Positions 1 to 9,991 of a DNA stretch of 64,000 bases are shown in pieces. The stretch covers positions 1-64,000 of the forward strand of contig NZ_LMIU01000002.1 in assembly GCF_001428845.1 (NCBI RefSeq), given 5' to 3'. The notes beneath the pieces are model-generated. The model saw nothing but the letters and a program-made list of their open reading frames with translations. It had not been told where the DNA came from and searched no databases. A program made the position numbers and the translations under genes. Position 1 is the first letter of the stretch; every line of letters starts with the position of its first letter. This DNA comes from Achromobacter sp. Root83. GTDB lineage: Bacteria > Pseudomonadota > Gammaproteobacteria > Burkholderiales > Burkholderiaceae_B.

Positions 1-351
1 CCCGGATCGCACGCCGCCACACGCGAAGCGTCATCGGCACGACGCAAGACACCGCGTAAGCCCCAAAAGGCCGCCCGGGCGGCCGTTTTGGGGCGGGCAG
101 CGCAAGCGAAATCTCCCGCAAACGCGCAGCGGCATCACCAATCGCAAGACACCGCCAAAGCCCCCGAGGCCGCCCGCGCGGCCGACCAGGGGCGAGCCCC
201 GTAAGATCTTCCTCAAACCCAAAACCGCGGCTAGAACTCAAATACCACGCCGCCATACGCGAAGCGACACCCGCACGACGCAAGACACCGCGTAAGCCCC
301 CGAAGGCCGCCCGCGCGGCCGGCCGGGGGCGGGCCCCGCAAGATCCACCAC
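1..351. repeat. Three diverged intergenic hairpin repeats, no gene
   Basis: No convincing gene lies in 1-633. Three related blocks are visible at about 11-98, 133-213 and 244-351. Copies 1 and 3 share the runs CGCCGCCAYACGCGAAGCG and ACGACGCAAGACACCGCG. All three carry a strong palindrome with a GGCCGC...GCGGCC core (69-84, 168-183, 305-320), flanked by C-rich/G-rich arms that extend the stem. In copy 1, CCCCAAAA at 61-68 pairs with TTTTGGGG at 86-93. The spacing and decay suggest tandem intergenic repeats that could fold in RNA. The gene upstream of the window is not visible, so a terminator role for any copy cannot be judged. Confidence 0.6.
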
Positions 352-423
352 CACAACCCCGCTGTTGGCGAGAACCTCAAGAACCCAATTCGCCCCCGCG
401 CCCGCGAAGCTGAAACCAAAAAA

Positions 424-603
424 GCCCGGTGTGGCATGGGCCTGGGGTGGGCGGGGCGTCAGATGCGCCCGAGGGAATCCGAAGGCAGCCGCCGGAGGCG
501 GCAACGAGGATGACGACGGGGGGGCCCGCCTAGGGCAGTCCGGAGCGAAGGCTCCGGACCGCAATCGCAGCCCCGCCCACCCCAGGCCCATGCCGCGCCG
601 GGC
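424..603. repeat. Long inverted repeat, possible structured RNA
   Basis: Arm 433-457 is an exact reverse complement of 570-594 (25 bp). In RNA the helix can extend to 424-457 with 570-603, giving 34 pairs with two G-U wobbles (430-597 and 432-595). The 112-nt loop holds two further hairpins: GCCGCC-GGA-GGCGGC at 488-502 and GTCCGGAGC-GAAG-GCTCCGGAC at 538-559. Short open frames across this block look like chance. It could be a structured RNA, a mobile palindromic element or a decayed repeat; nothing in the sequence decides which. Confidence 0.65.
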
Positions 604-633
604 GTCTTAAGAACCAACCCCCGGCGCAAAAAA

Positions 634-1764
634 TTAACCCAATTCCCGAAGCAACAATTCCCAGAACTTCAACCGCTGCTCCAACGTAGAAACCAGCACA
701 TACTCATTCAACGTATGCGCCCCATCCCCATCGGCCCCTAGACCATCCAACGTAGGAATCCCCATCGCCGACGTGAAGTTCGCATCGCTGCCACCCCCCG
801 TCATCGGCGCATCTTCCAGCAGAAAACCCGCCCGGTCCGCATACCCCTGCACCAGCGCAAGCAGTTCAGCCGCGGCTTCCGTCTTCACCATCGGCGGACG
901 GTTCAGTTCAACATCGATGTCGAGTTCCACATCGGGACCCACCGCGCACAACTCACGCATCCGGCGCTGCACGTCCTCCGCGGCCCCCATGTCCGGCACG
1001 CGGAAGTCCACCACGCAGCGGCACAGGGCCGGCACCGTGTTGGTCACAGTCCCGCCGGCAATGGTGCCGACGCTGACCGTGATGCCGCGCTCGTAGTCGG
1101 TCATGGCTTCCAGCGCCAGCACCTGGTGCGCCATCTCGCGGATCGCGCTGCGGCCCTTCTCGTGCTGCATGCCGGCATGGGCCGGGCGGCCCTTGACGTT
1201 CAGGTTCAGCATGCCCGTGCCCTTGCGGGCGGTCACGCACTTGCCGCCATTGGGGCGGGCCGGTTCGCAGACCAGGGCGTACTTGGCGTTGGCGGCGAAG
1301 CGCTCGATATGCGTGCGCGACGCATGGCTGCCGGTTTCTTCGTCGGGCACCACCAGGAAGTCCACGGGCAACTGCGTTGCACCCGGGCGCGCCACGCCGG
1401 CCAGCGCCGTCAGCGCCAGATAGATGCCCGCCTTCATGTCGTAGCTGCCGGGGCCGTAGAGGCGGTCGCCGTCGATACGCACGGGGTTTTCAAGCAGCGT
1501 GCCGACCGGGTGCACCGTGTCCATGTGCGCCAGGATCAGGATGCCCGGGCGCGTGTCGCCGGGGGCGCGGTTGGTGGCGTACAGCAGCGGGCCCGTGGCG
1601 GGGCCCAGCGACGACAGTTCCACCGTCAGGCCGGCGGCGGCGGCATAGTCGGCGATGATGCGGGCCATCGCGGCGATGCCTTCGGGAAAGTTCGAGGGCG
1701 ATTCGCATTGCAGCCAGCCTTGGATGCCAGCGACGATCTGTTCGGTGCTCTGAGTATTGGACAT
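634..1764 (-). CDS. M20 family zinc metallopeptidase (CPG2-like)
   Basis: A 376-residue M20/M28 clan peptidase, probably removing an acidic or acylated amino acid from a short peptide or amide. The metal and catalytic signatures are visible: HMDTVHP at about 80-86 (His80 ligand, Asp82 catalytic), GPGSYDMKAG around Asp109, and DEETGS at 141-146 with the general-base Glu. A dimerisation-domain segment (GRPAHAG) follows. The ATG at 1764 is preferred over an in-frame TTG at 1785; neither has a clear Shine-Dalgarno sequence. It is the last gene of the minus-strand peptide-importer cluster, 36 bp after the esterase, which suggests that imported peptides or amides are cleaved in the cytoplasm. The exact substrate is unknown. 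Confidence 0.88.
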   Translation of the reverse strand: MSNTQSTEQIVAGIQGWLQCESPSNFPEGIAAMARIIADYAAAAGLTVELSSLGPATGPLLYATNRAPGDTRPGILILAHMDTVHPVGTLLENPVRIDGDRLYGPGSYDMKAGIYLALTALAGVARPGATQLPVDFLVVPDEETGSHASRTHIERFAANAKYALVCEPARPNGGKCVTARKGTGMLNLNVKGRPAHAGMQHEKGRSAIREMAHQVLALEAMTDYERGITVSVGTIAGGTVTNTVPALCRCVVDFRVPDMGAAEDVQRRMRELCAVGPDVELDIDVELNRPPMVKTEAAAELLALVQGYADRAGFLLEDAPMTGGGSDANFTSAMGIPTLDGLGADGDGAHTLNEYVLVSTLEQRLKFWELLLRELG

Positions 1765-1800
1765 GGCGGTATCTGAATTCAGCAACGGGAAAAAGGAAGG

Positions 1801-2706
1801 TCAGGCGACCTGCTGGCCAGCCAGACGGGCGAGCTCGGCGTCATCCGGCATCTTGCCGTCGAACCACAGGCTCGCGCAGACGGCGGACATGGCGCGGCCA
1901 TCGTGGCCGATGCCGGGCACGACCTGCAGCGTCCAGCCAAAGGGCACACCACGGCGCTCGGCTTCCCGGCGGCCGGATTCGTAGTAGTTCTGCGCGCGCG
2001 CAAAACGGTGTGGACCCTGGCGCATGGCGGCGGGTTCGGATGGCAGGTTGGGGTCGTCCGTGGCGATGTCCTGGTCGCCCGCCAGGATCGTCATCGGATA
2101 GGCCAGCAGCTTCACCAGGTGCTCTTCGGTCAGGCCCACGCCGTCCATGCCTTCCGGGAACGGATGCTCGAACGTCGGCAGCGTGTACCAGCCGGGGTTG
2201 CCGGCCGTCACGGCCTTGAACGGGGCGTGCGGCTGGCTGCTCATCAGGCGATGGACGAACTGGCCGCCCGCGCTGTGGCCGAACAGATAGATGTTCTGGC
2301 CGTCGGTGATCTCGCCGGCGATCATGTCCTTGATGACGTTGCCCACCAGCGCGTAGGTCCAGCCGTCGATGTGGCGCGGATTGCCGCCGGCCGAGAACAC
2401 GCGGCCGTTGTTGTAGCTTTCCACGCCAGGCCAGATCTCGTTCGAGAAGGTCAGCGCCACGATCAACAGCTTGTGCTTGTCCGCGGCCTCGACCCAGAAA
2501 TCACGGTATTCGTCGCCATTGCGCAGCACGCCGTGCTGCACGATGACCACCGGCCGGTCCGGCGTGTAGCCGTACGGGCGATACGTCTGCAGCTTGAACG
2601 GGCGGTCGGAATTGCGGTCCTCATCCACGTACAGGATGGCGTTGCGGCCCGCATGGCCCATTTCGATGGCGATGCGATCGGTGTTGGACATCTCGGAGGG
2701 TTTCAT
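1801..2706 (-). CDS. alpha/beta hydrolase (esterase, PHB-depolymerase-like)
   Basis: A 301-residue serine hydrolase. The nucleophile elbow GHSAGG puts Ser at about 145. An acidic residue in AGDQD (about 210-213) and His in GIGHDG (about 268) complete a plausible triad. HGV at 58-60 fits the oxyanion region. There is no signal peptide, so it is probably cytoplasmic. The start overlaps the stop of the upstream ATPase by one base (TGATG), indicating translational coupling inside the importer operon. It probably hydrolyses an ester or amide of the imported compound; the substrate cannot be told from sequence. Confidence 0.82.
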   Translation of the reverse strand: MKPSEMSNTDRIAIEMGHAGRNAILYVDEDRNSDRPFKLQTYRPYGYTPDRPVVIVQHGVLRNGDEYRDFWVEAADKHKLLIVALTFSNEIWPGVESYNNGRVFSAGGNPRHIDGWTYALVGNVIKDMIAGEITDGQNIYLFGHSAGGQFVHRLMSSQPHAPFKAVTAGNPGWYTLPTFEHPFPEGMDGVGLTEEHLVKLLAYPMTILAGDQDIATDDPNLPSEPAAMRQGPHRFARAQNYYESGRREAERRGVPFGWTLQVVPGIGHDGRAMSAVCASLWFDGKMPDDAELARLAGQQVA

Positions 2707-3712
2707 CAGGCGCTCGCTTCATTCAGGTGACAGGCCGACCAGTGGCCCGCCGAGATTTCTTTCAGGACCGGCGCCTGCTCGCGGCAGCGCGGCATGGCGT
2801 GGGGGCAACGGGGATTGAAGGTGCAGCCGGACGGCGGGTTCAGCGGAGACGGGATCTCGCCCTTGATCGGCGTGAACTTGCGGCCCCGGCGGGCCACGTC
2901 CGGCACCTCGGCCATCAAGGCTTGAGTGTAGGGGTGATTGGCCCGCGCGAATATCTCGGCCGACGTGGAGATCTCCACGATCTTGCCCAGATACATGATC
3001 GCGACGCGGTCGGAGATGTGCTTGACCACGCCCAGGTCGTGGCTGATGAACAGGTACGTGAAACCGTGCTGTTCGCGCAGGTCCATGAACAGGTTGATCA
3101 CCTGCGCCTGGATGGATACGTCCAGCGCGGCCACGGGCTCGTCGCAGACCAGGAACTTCGGCGCCACCATCAGCGCGCGGGCGATGCCGATGCGCTGGCG
3201 CTGGCCGCCGGAAATCTGGTGCGGGAAACGGTCACGGTATTCGGCGTCCAGGCCCACTTCCTTCAGCGCCTGGTCGATGCGGGCGGGAATCTCGGCCGTG
3301 GGCGCCAGCTTGTGGACCTTCAACGATTCGCCCAGGATCTGGCGCAGGCGTTGGCGAGGATTCAGCGATGCCTGCGGATCCTGGAAGATCATCTGCACGC
3401 CCAGCGTGTAGGCCAGCTTTTCGGCGCCGCGCAGGCGATTGGCGTCCTGGCCCTGGTACAGCAATTCGCCTTCGGTCTGGCGGTGCAGGCCGGCCACCAC
3501 GCGGCCCAGCGTGGACTTGCCGCAACCGGATTCGCCCACCAGGCCCACCACTTCGCCGCGCTTGATCGACAGATCGACGCCGTTGACCGCATACACGGTG
3601 CGGCGGTCGATGGGGCGGCCGGCCAGGGCCAGGATGCGCTGGGCCAGATCGGGCCGCTGCTCGAAGCGCTTGTGGACGTTCTTGAGCTCGATGACGGGGG
3701 TATCGGCTTGGC

Positions 3713-3716
<4 letters not shown>
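2706..3716 (-). CDS. Peptide/nickel-type ABC transporter ATPase (DppF/OppF-like)
   Basis: A 336-residue ABC ATPase. Walker A GESGCGKST is at 61-69. The Q-loop FQDPQASLNP, the signature ISGGQRQR and Walker B region LVCDEP follow in order. The C-terminal oligopeptide/dipeptide extension contains a cysteine motif (CTFNPRCPHAMPRC) typical of DppD/DppF/OppD/OppF pairs. The start is the ATG at 3716, which overlaps the previous gene's stop by four bases (ATGA); the open frame continues upstream but there it duplicates the preceding gene. With the ATPase just before it, it should form the heterodimeric motor of a peptide-class importer. Confidence 0.92.
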
Positions 3717-4692
<976 letters not shown>

Positions 4693-4696
<4 letters not shown>

Positions 4697-5613
4697 GCTC
4701 GTCGGGGGTCCAGGCTTTCGCGCAGGCGGTCGCCCACGATGTTGATGGAAAGGATCAGCAGCAGCAGCGCGATGCCCGGGAACAGGCTGATCCAGTAGTC
4801 GCCCGACAGCAGGTATTGGAAGCCGTTGGAGATCAACAGGCCCAGCGACGGTTCGGTGATGGGCACGCCCACGCCCAGGAAGGACAGCGTCGCTTCCAGG
4901 GCGATCGCGGTGGCGATCTGGATGGTGGCGAACACCATGACGGGGCCCAGGCAGTTGGGCAGCAGATGGAACAGCATGATGCGCCACGCCGGGAATCCCA
5001 GGTTGGCGGCGGCTTCGACATATTCCTTGCGGCGCTCCTGCAGGGCGCGGCTGCGCATGATGCGCGCGTAATGCCCCCACTGCACCAGCACCAGCGCCAG
5101 GATCACCTTGTCGACCCCGCGCCCCAGGACCACCAGCAGCACCAGCGCCACCAGGATGGTCGGAAAGCCCAGGATGAAGTCGACGATGCGCATAAGCACG
5201 GTGTCGACCAGGCCGCCCACATAGGCGGCCACCAGGCCGATCGCGCCGCCGATGGCGGTGGCCAGCACGACGGCGGACAGGCCCACCATCAGGCTGATGC
5301 GCAGGCCATACAGGATGGCGCTGAGCATGTCGCGGCCCTGATCGTCCGTGCCCAGCCACGCGATGCTGCCGTCCATCAGCGCCTGGCGCGGCGCCAGGCG
5401 GCCGTCCATCAGCGACAGGTTGGCCAGGTCGTACGGGTTCTGGGGCGCGAAATACGGCGCGAAGACCACCAGGATAATCAGGATGGCCAGCGCGATGACG
5501 GAGCCGCGCACCGTGGGGCGCGCGTGCAGTTTCTTCAGGATGGCGGCGCGCCTGGGCGTCTCGGCCAGAGGCTGGACGGTGCGGGTGCGGCCGGGATTGG
5601 GAGAGTTAGCCAT
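4693..5613 (-). CDS. Peptide-type ABC transporter permease (DppC-like)
   Basis: A 306-residue inner-membrane permease. It has an N-terminal membrane segment at about 38-53 followed by a periplasmic loop containing LGTDDQGRD, typical of DppC/OppC. The cluster of transmembrane helices carries the EAA-type coupling motif (YVEAAANLGFPAWRI) that contacts the ATPases. Overlap with the dppD-like gene and a 6-bp gap to the dppB-like gene place it in one operon. Confidence 0.92.
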
Positions 5614-5619
5614 GGCGGT

Positions 5620-6597
5620 CTATTGAGCGGGGGCCACGAGCTGCACGCGCGGATCGAGCGCCGCGTACAGGATGTCCACAACCAGGTTGATGACGACGAA
5701 GATCAGGGTGACCAGCATCACGTACGCCACCACGACGGGGCGGTCGAGCTGGTAGACGCTGTCGATAAGCAGCTTGCCCATGCCGGGCCACGCGAACACG
5801 GTCTCGGTGATGGTGGAGTAGGCGATGAGGGTGCCGAACTCCATGCCGATCACCGTGACCACGGGGATCAGGATGTTGCGCAGGATATGGCGGCGCACGA
5901 TGCGCCCGGGCTTCACGCCCTTGGCCCGCGCGAACTTCACGTAGTCCTGGCTGCGGGCCTCGACCACGCCGGAGGCCGTCATGCGCAGCACCAAAGCGAT
6001 ATTCGCCAGGGCCAGGTTGACCGCCGGCATGATCAGGTGGGACCAGCCGTCCGCGGTCAGGATGGACAGGCGCACGCCCAGCACCGTGACCGTGTCGCCG
6101 CGGCCGGTAGCGGGCAGCCAGCCCAGCCACACCGCGAACAGCAGGATCAGCATCATGCCTTGCCAGAAGTTCGGCAGCGAGAAACCCAGCACGGACGAGG
6201 CCATGATGCCGCGGCCCAGGTACTCGTCGCGGTACAGGCCCGCGACCAGGCCCAGGGGAATGCCGATCACACAGGTGAGCAGGATGGCGACGACGACCAG
6301 CTCGAACGTGGCGGGGATGCGCTGCACGATCAGTTCGATCGCGGGGATGCCATGCACGAAGGACGTGCCCAGGTCGCCATGCAGCGCGCGCCACAGGAAC
6401 CCCGTGTATTGCTGCCACACGGGCAGGTCCAGGCCCAGGCGGGCGATCATCGCCTCGCGCGCGGCCTGGCTGGCTTCGGGGCTGACCAGCAGCTCGATCG
6501 GATCTCCCACGGCATACACCGCGAAGAAGACCACGACCGAAACGGCCAGCAGCACGAACAGACTCTGTATCAGTCTGCGTAGGATGAACAAGGCCAC
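5620..6597 (-). CDS. Peptide-type ABC transporter permease (DppB-like)
   Basis: A 325-residue permease of the DppB/OppB class. It opens with the typical hydrophobic start (FILRRLIQSLFVLLAVSVVV), then a periplasmic domain, then a transmembrane bundle with an EAA-like loop (YVKFARAKGVKPGRI). The start codon is GTG at 6597, with a purine-rich AAGGAA about nine bases upstream. It is first of the four importer genes and lies 75 bp downstream of the aspartoacylase-like gene. It pairs with the DppC-like protein to form the pore. Confidence 0.9.
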   Translation of the reverse strand: MALFILRRLIQSLFVLLAVSVVVFFAVYAVGDPIELLVSPEASQAAREAMIARLGLDLPVWQQYTGFLWRALHGDLGTSFVHGIPAIELIVQRIPATFELVVVAILLTCVIGIPLGLVAGLYRDEYLGRGIMASSVLGFSLPNFWQGMMLILLFAVWLGWLPATGRGDTVTVLGVRLSILTADGWSHLIMPAVNLALANIALVLRMTASGVVEARSQDYVKFARAKGVKPGRIVRRHILRNILIPVVTVIGMEFGTLIAYSTITETVFAWPGMGKLLIDSVYQLDRPVVVAYVMLVTLIFVVINLVVDILYAALDPRVQLVAPAQ

Positions 6598-6672
6598 GTG
6601 ATGATTTCCTTGGTGGGCTCGGGGTTTGCGAAGGCGGCGGTGCCGGGGGGGGGGGCGCCGCGCGTGTTTTGC

Positions 6673-7644
6673 TTAAACGATGGGCTGCGCCAGGCGGACG
6701 ACGGTCACGCCGGGCCGCAGATTGGCGGTGGAGGGCATGATCAGGACGCAGTTGTCATACGGCGTGATGACCGGCTCGCCTTCGGACCAGCCGATCACGG
6801 TGCCTGCCTTGGCCAGCGTTTCCAGGCCCTTCCAGGGCTCGGCGAAACGGAAGTCGGCGCTCTTGGCGGCCACGGCGTGCGTCACGCGCAATGCGCGCTG
6901 CATCGGAGCGCCGGGGGCGAACCAGCCGGCGGGGACGTCGCCGCGGTCGACCGTGCCGGCCTCGACCAGGAAGCGCGCCATCTGGTCCACCGCGACGCCG
7001 CGCGCCTCGGGGGCGCCGTGAAAGCCGCATTCGATCAGCAGGGAACGGGTGCCATTGTCGCCCGCTTCGCCAAAACGGCCGTAATCGCGCATGCGCACGC
7101 CGGCGGCGTGGCCGGCGTCGGCAATGATGGTGGCGGGGTTGCCCAGCGCCAGCGCCAGGTCGATATTGCGCGGTTCCAGGCCGGTGAGCTGCAACGGCAC
7201 GTCGGAATTGCTCATCGAATGGAAATCCAGCAGCCAGTCCGCCTGTTCCACCCAGGGGCGGATTTCGGCGGCGCGCCGGCGCTCCTGGCTGATCGGCACG
7301 GCCAGCTTGTCGTCGCTCCAGACGCGGTTCATGTCTTCGTCGACGAAGCGCGCGGGGGCGTAGTTGCGGGAGTCGAAGCGGTCGAACGCGGCCAGGTTAC
7401 AGAACGCCAGCGTCAGCGACCCCCGGCGCGGGCGCAGGCCCGCCGCCAGGGCTTCCTTCAGCGCCCAGGCGCCGCACAGCTCGTTGCCATGGATCAGCGC
7501 GCTGAGCAGGACATGCTTGCCGGGTGCGCCCGAGTCGAAGTGCCAGACCCCGGGCGTATCCGAGTTGCCCAGGCGTTCCGCCGACAGATCCGGACAGGCA
7601 AGAAGAAAAGGACGGGGGCTGGGCGTGGGCGAAGACGTGGGCAT
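6673..7644 (-). CDS. Succinylglutamate desuccinylase/aspartoacylase-family hydrolase
   Basis: A 323-residue M14-like zinc amidohydrolase. The HGNELCG motif (His and Glu zinc ligands) and the third-ligand region DFHSMS are visible, with ECGFHG later and a beta-rich C-terminal domain. The family deacylates N-acyl amino acids. The chosen start is the ATG at 7644; the open frame reaches 7716 but that extension would lie in the terminator after the binding-protein gene. A close paralogue lies at 41481-42425, sharing long stretches such as LSALIHGNELCGAWALK versus VSALVHGNELCGAWALK. Here it sits between the binding protein and the permeases, suggesting the importer brings in an N-acylated substrate. 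Confidence 0.85.
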   Translation of the reverse strand: MPTSSPTPSPRPFLLACPDLSAERLGNSDTPGVWHFDSGAPGKHVLLSALIHGNELCGAWALKEALAAGLRPRRGSLTLAFCNLAAFDRFDSRNYAPARFVDEDMNRVWSDDKLAVPISQERRRAAEIRPWVEQADWLLDFHSMSNSDVPLQLTGLEPRNIDLALALGNPATIIADAGHAAGVRMRDYGRFGEAGDNGTRSLLIECGFHGAPEARGVAVDQMARFLVEAGTVDRGDVPAGWFAPGAPMQRALRVTHAVAAKSADFRFAEPWKGLETLAKAGTVIGWSEGEPVITPYDNCVLIMPSTANLRPGVTVVRLAQPIV

Positions 7645-7682
7645 GGAAATTCCGATGAAGCGAGAGGATTGTATAGGGATGG

Positions 7683-7713
7683 AAAAACGGCTGCGCGAGG
7701 CAGCCGTTTTTTT
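7683..7713. terminator. Bidirectional intrinsic terminator
   Basis: A perfect 12-bp stem (AAAAACGGCTGC at 7683-7694 with GCAGCCGTTTTT at 7700-7711, loop GCGAG) with T-runs in both directions. It lies 18 bp after the binding-protein stop and before the aspartoacylase-like start. It should therefore lower transcription of the importer genes relative to the binding protein, a common arrangement in binding-protein systems. Confidence 0.85.
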
Positions 7714-7730
7714 CATTCAGGCAAACCCGC

Positions 7731-9344
7731 TCACTTGGCGTCGGGCGTGACCGAGGTGGCCAGGGTGTACTGGTCGCGGCGGCCTTCGTACGAAATGCCC
7801 TTGCGGAAGGCCCAGATGCTGCTTTCGAAGTGCAGCGGGATCAGCGGCACGTTGTCCAGCGCGATCTGGGTGGATTCCTGCAGCAGCTTTTCGCGCTTGG
7901 CCGGATCGACCGTCACGATGGCCTGCGTGTAGACCTTGTCGAAGTCGGCATTGGAGAAGCCGCCGTAGTTGCTGGTGCCCAGGCTCTTGGGCGAATCCAG
8001 GGACGCAACCCACAGTTGGAACAGCGCCGAGGCTTCACCCGTTTCCGCCGGCCAGCCGCCCATCGAGAAGCTGAATTCGCGCTTGGCGCGCTTGGGGAAG
8101 TAGATGGAGGCCGTCATGGCGTCCACGGTGGTCTTGATGCCGACGCGGGCCAGGTACTGGGCCACGGCCTGGACGACCTGGCCGTCGTTGACGTAGCGGT
8201 CGTTGGTGGACGACAGCGTCAGTTCAAAGCCGTTCGGGTAGCCCGCTTCGGCCAGCAGCTTCTTGGCGCCTTCGGGGTCGTACTTGATTTCCGGGGCCTT
8301 GGGCAGCGCGCCGAACATGCCGTCGGGCATGTACTGGAAGGCGGGGGTGGCCATGCCGTCCATGATGCGGGCGGTGATGGTCTTGCGGTCGATGGCCATC
8401 GAGATCGCCTTGCGCACGCGCAGATCCTGCAGCGGGTTCTTGCCGTCGGCGCTCTTGACGAACGGGCTCGGGTTGCGGCCCACGTCCGGCTGGAAGAACA
8501 CCAGGCGGGTGGACGGGGTGGCCACAAAGCCGAACTTGGGGTTGTCCTTCAGGCGCGGCAGGTCGCGCGCGGCCGGGTTTTCGATCATGTCGAAGTCGCC
8601 GGACAAGAGACCGGTCAGGCGCGGGCCGGCCGAGGGCACCGGCACGAACTTCACTTCCTTCCAGTGCGGCTTGGTGCCCCAGTAGTTCTCGTTGCGGACC
8701 AGCTCGATGCCGGTGCCCTTGACGTAGGACTTCAGCATGTAGGGGCCGGTGCCGATGGCGTCCTTGCCGTTATTGAAGTCCGCCACGGTGGGCCAGGGAC
8801 CCGTCACGCCGCAACCCTTCTTGGGTTCGTAGGTGAGCTTGCCGTGTTCGACGATGCCGTTCCAGACGATGGGAAGCGAGCGCGCCAGTTCGGCGGGCAT
8901 CAGGGGAAAGGGTTCACCGGTCTTGATGATCACGGTGTGCGCATCCGGCGTCTGGACGTCGGTGATGCGCTTGGTCATGTCCATGTAGGACTGTGACACG
9001 TTGGTTTCGTTGTTCAGCGTGCGGCAGATCGTGAACAGCACGTCCTCGGAGGTGAACGGTTTGCCGTTCGAGAACTTGACGTCGTCGCGCAGCTTGAATT
9101 CCCAGGTCAGGTCGTCCAGGTTCTTCCAGGACGTGGCCAACTGGGGCACCAGCTTCATGTCGGCGCTGCGGCCCACCAGAGAGCTGTAGACGTGCGCGGA
9201 AAACGCGTCGTTCTGCGTCATCTTGTGATAGTGGGGGTCCGCGGACGTCGGTTCGGCCGACAGGCCGATCTTCAGCGTCTGGGCTTGGGCGGCTGCCAAG
9301 GGAATGGCGGCGGCCACGAGGGCCAGGGTGGTGCGCAACTTCAT
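7731..9344 (-). CDS. ABC transporter substrate-binding protein, family 5 (DppA/OppA-like)
   Basis: A 537-residue periplasmic binding protein. The first roughly 20 residues (MKLRTTLALVAAAIPLAAAQA) form a signal peptide, followed by the family-5 opening TLKIGLSAEPTSADPH. ATG 9344 has a good ribosome site (CGGAG); the longer open frame upstream has no support. The length and the LRVRKAISMAIDR segment are typical of peptide/nickel/opine binders. It is the first gene of the importer locus, behind a strong sigma-70-type promoter (9470-9499), and is followed by a terminator that separates it from the lower-expressed membrane components. Confidence 0.92.
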   Translation of the reverse strand: MKLRTTLALVAAAIPLAAAQAQTLKIGLSAEPTSADPHYHKMTQNDAFSAHVYSSLVGRSADMKLVPQLATSWKNLDDLTWEFKLRDDVKFSNGKPFTSEDVLFTICRTLNNETNVSQSYMDMTKRITDVQTPDAHTVIIKTGEPFPLMPAELARSLPIVWNGIVEHGKLTYEPKKGCGVTGPWPTVADFNNGKDAIGTGPYMLKSYVKGTGIELVRNENYWGTKPHWKEVKFVPVPSAGPRLTGLLSGDFDMIENPAARDLPRLKDNPKFGFVATPSTRLVFFQPDVGRNPSPFVKSADGKNPLQDLRVRKAISMAIDRKTITARIMDGMATPAFQYMPDGMFGALPKAPEIKYDPEGAKKLLAEAGYPNGFELTLSSTNDRYVNDGQVVQAVAQYLARVGIKTTVDAMTASIYFPKRAKREFSFSMGGWPAETGEASALFQLWVASLDSPKSLGTSNYGGFSNADFDKVYTQAIVTVDPAKREKLLQESTQIALDNVPLIPLHFESSIWAFRKGISYEGRRDQYTLATSVTPDAK

Positions 9345-9469
9345 GGTGACAACTCCGGATGGGAAACGAACCGGATCGTGCTTGCGGATGTTCCCCACGC
9401 GCCGGCCAGGCGACAGCGTCGGCCAGGGGCTCATCGGGGTTTGGCGCCAGGCACGACGGCAAGGGGCCG

Positions 9470-9499
9470 ATTATCGGTAGGGGCTTCGCGCGCTGTCAA
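9470..9499 (-). promoter_or_regulatory. Sigma-70 promoter of the importer locus
   Basis: On the minus strand, TTGACA (9494-9499) and GATAAT (9470-9475) are separated by 18 bp, a near-consensus promoter. It predicts a leader of roughly 120 nt before the binding-protein ATG at 9344. The rest of the 9345-9722 gap shows no gene. A TAGGGAAAAC block at 9522-9531 resembles the palindromes at 9996 and 10031. Confidence 0.7.
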
Positions 9500-9722
9500 T
9501 GCGCAACGGCGAATGAGGCGCTAGGGAAAACGCCGAGAGGGGAGGGTAAAGAGGGCGTCGCGCGGCCCCTCTTGGGGCCTGCGCGGCGCGATGGCGCCGG
9601 TGAGGGACGGGCGCCGGATCGTCGCAGCGGGCGCCTGGCGCGGGCCAGGCGGGCGCTGCAACGGCAGCGCGCCGGGCTGATTCGCGGGAGATCGTTCGCG
9701 ACTCAGTCCAGCGCGGCTGGTC

Positions 9723-9956
9723 TTACCACTGCGATCCGGAGAAGCGCGAGCTGGCGGCGCGTGCCTTGTTCATCGATTCGTTCACTTCGTCGATGAAGGA
9801 AAACACGGCGGCAACAGCTGCGGCTACGGATTGGCCGGCCTTCTTCAGGCTGGTCAGCGGGTGGGAATTCGGTTGGTTTTCGAGGGCGCCGCGGAGCAGG
9901 TCGCGCTCCAGCGCGTCGGTCAGGCGGGCAGTGTGGTTCAAGGTCAGTTCGCTCAT
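9723..9956 (-). CDS. Small protein of unknown function
   Basis: A 77-residue protein that I do not recognise. The ATG at 9956 has a clear ribosome site (GGAG, 6 bases upstream). The N-terminal half is polar and probably helical; residues about 43-55 form a short Ala/Val-rich amphipathic or weakly hydrophobic segment (QSVAAAVAAVFSF), and the C-terminus is basic and Ser-rich. It has no signal peptide. It stands alone behind a strong, palindrome-decorated promoter (9992-10045), which is the best evidence that it is real and regulated. Confidence 0.65.
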   Translation of the reverse strand: MSELTLNHTARLTDALERDLLRGALENQPNSHPLTSLKKAGQSVAAAVAAVFSFIDEVNESMNKARAASSRFSGSQW

Positions 9957-9991
9957 GGTTTTCTCCAGTCCGTTTCGTCTTGGTGTAAACC

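Noticed and set aside
365..610. Possible small proteins across the inverted repeat
   Set aside because: No ribosome site and composition determined by the palindromic arms.
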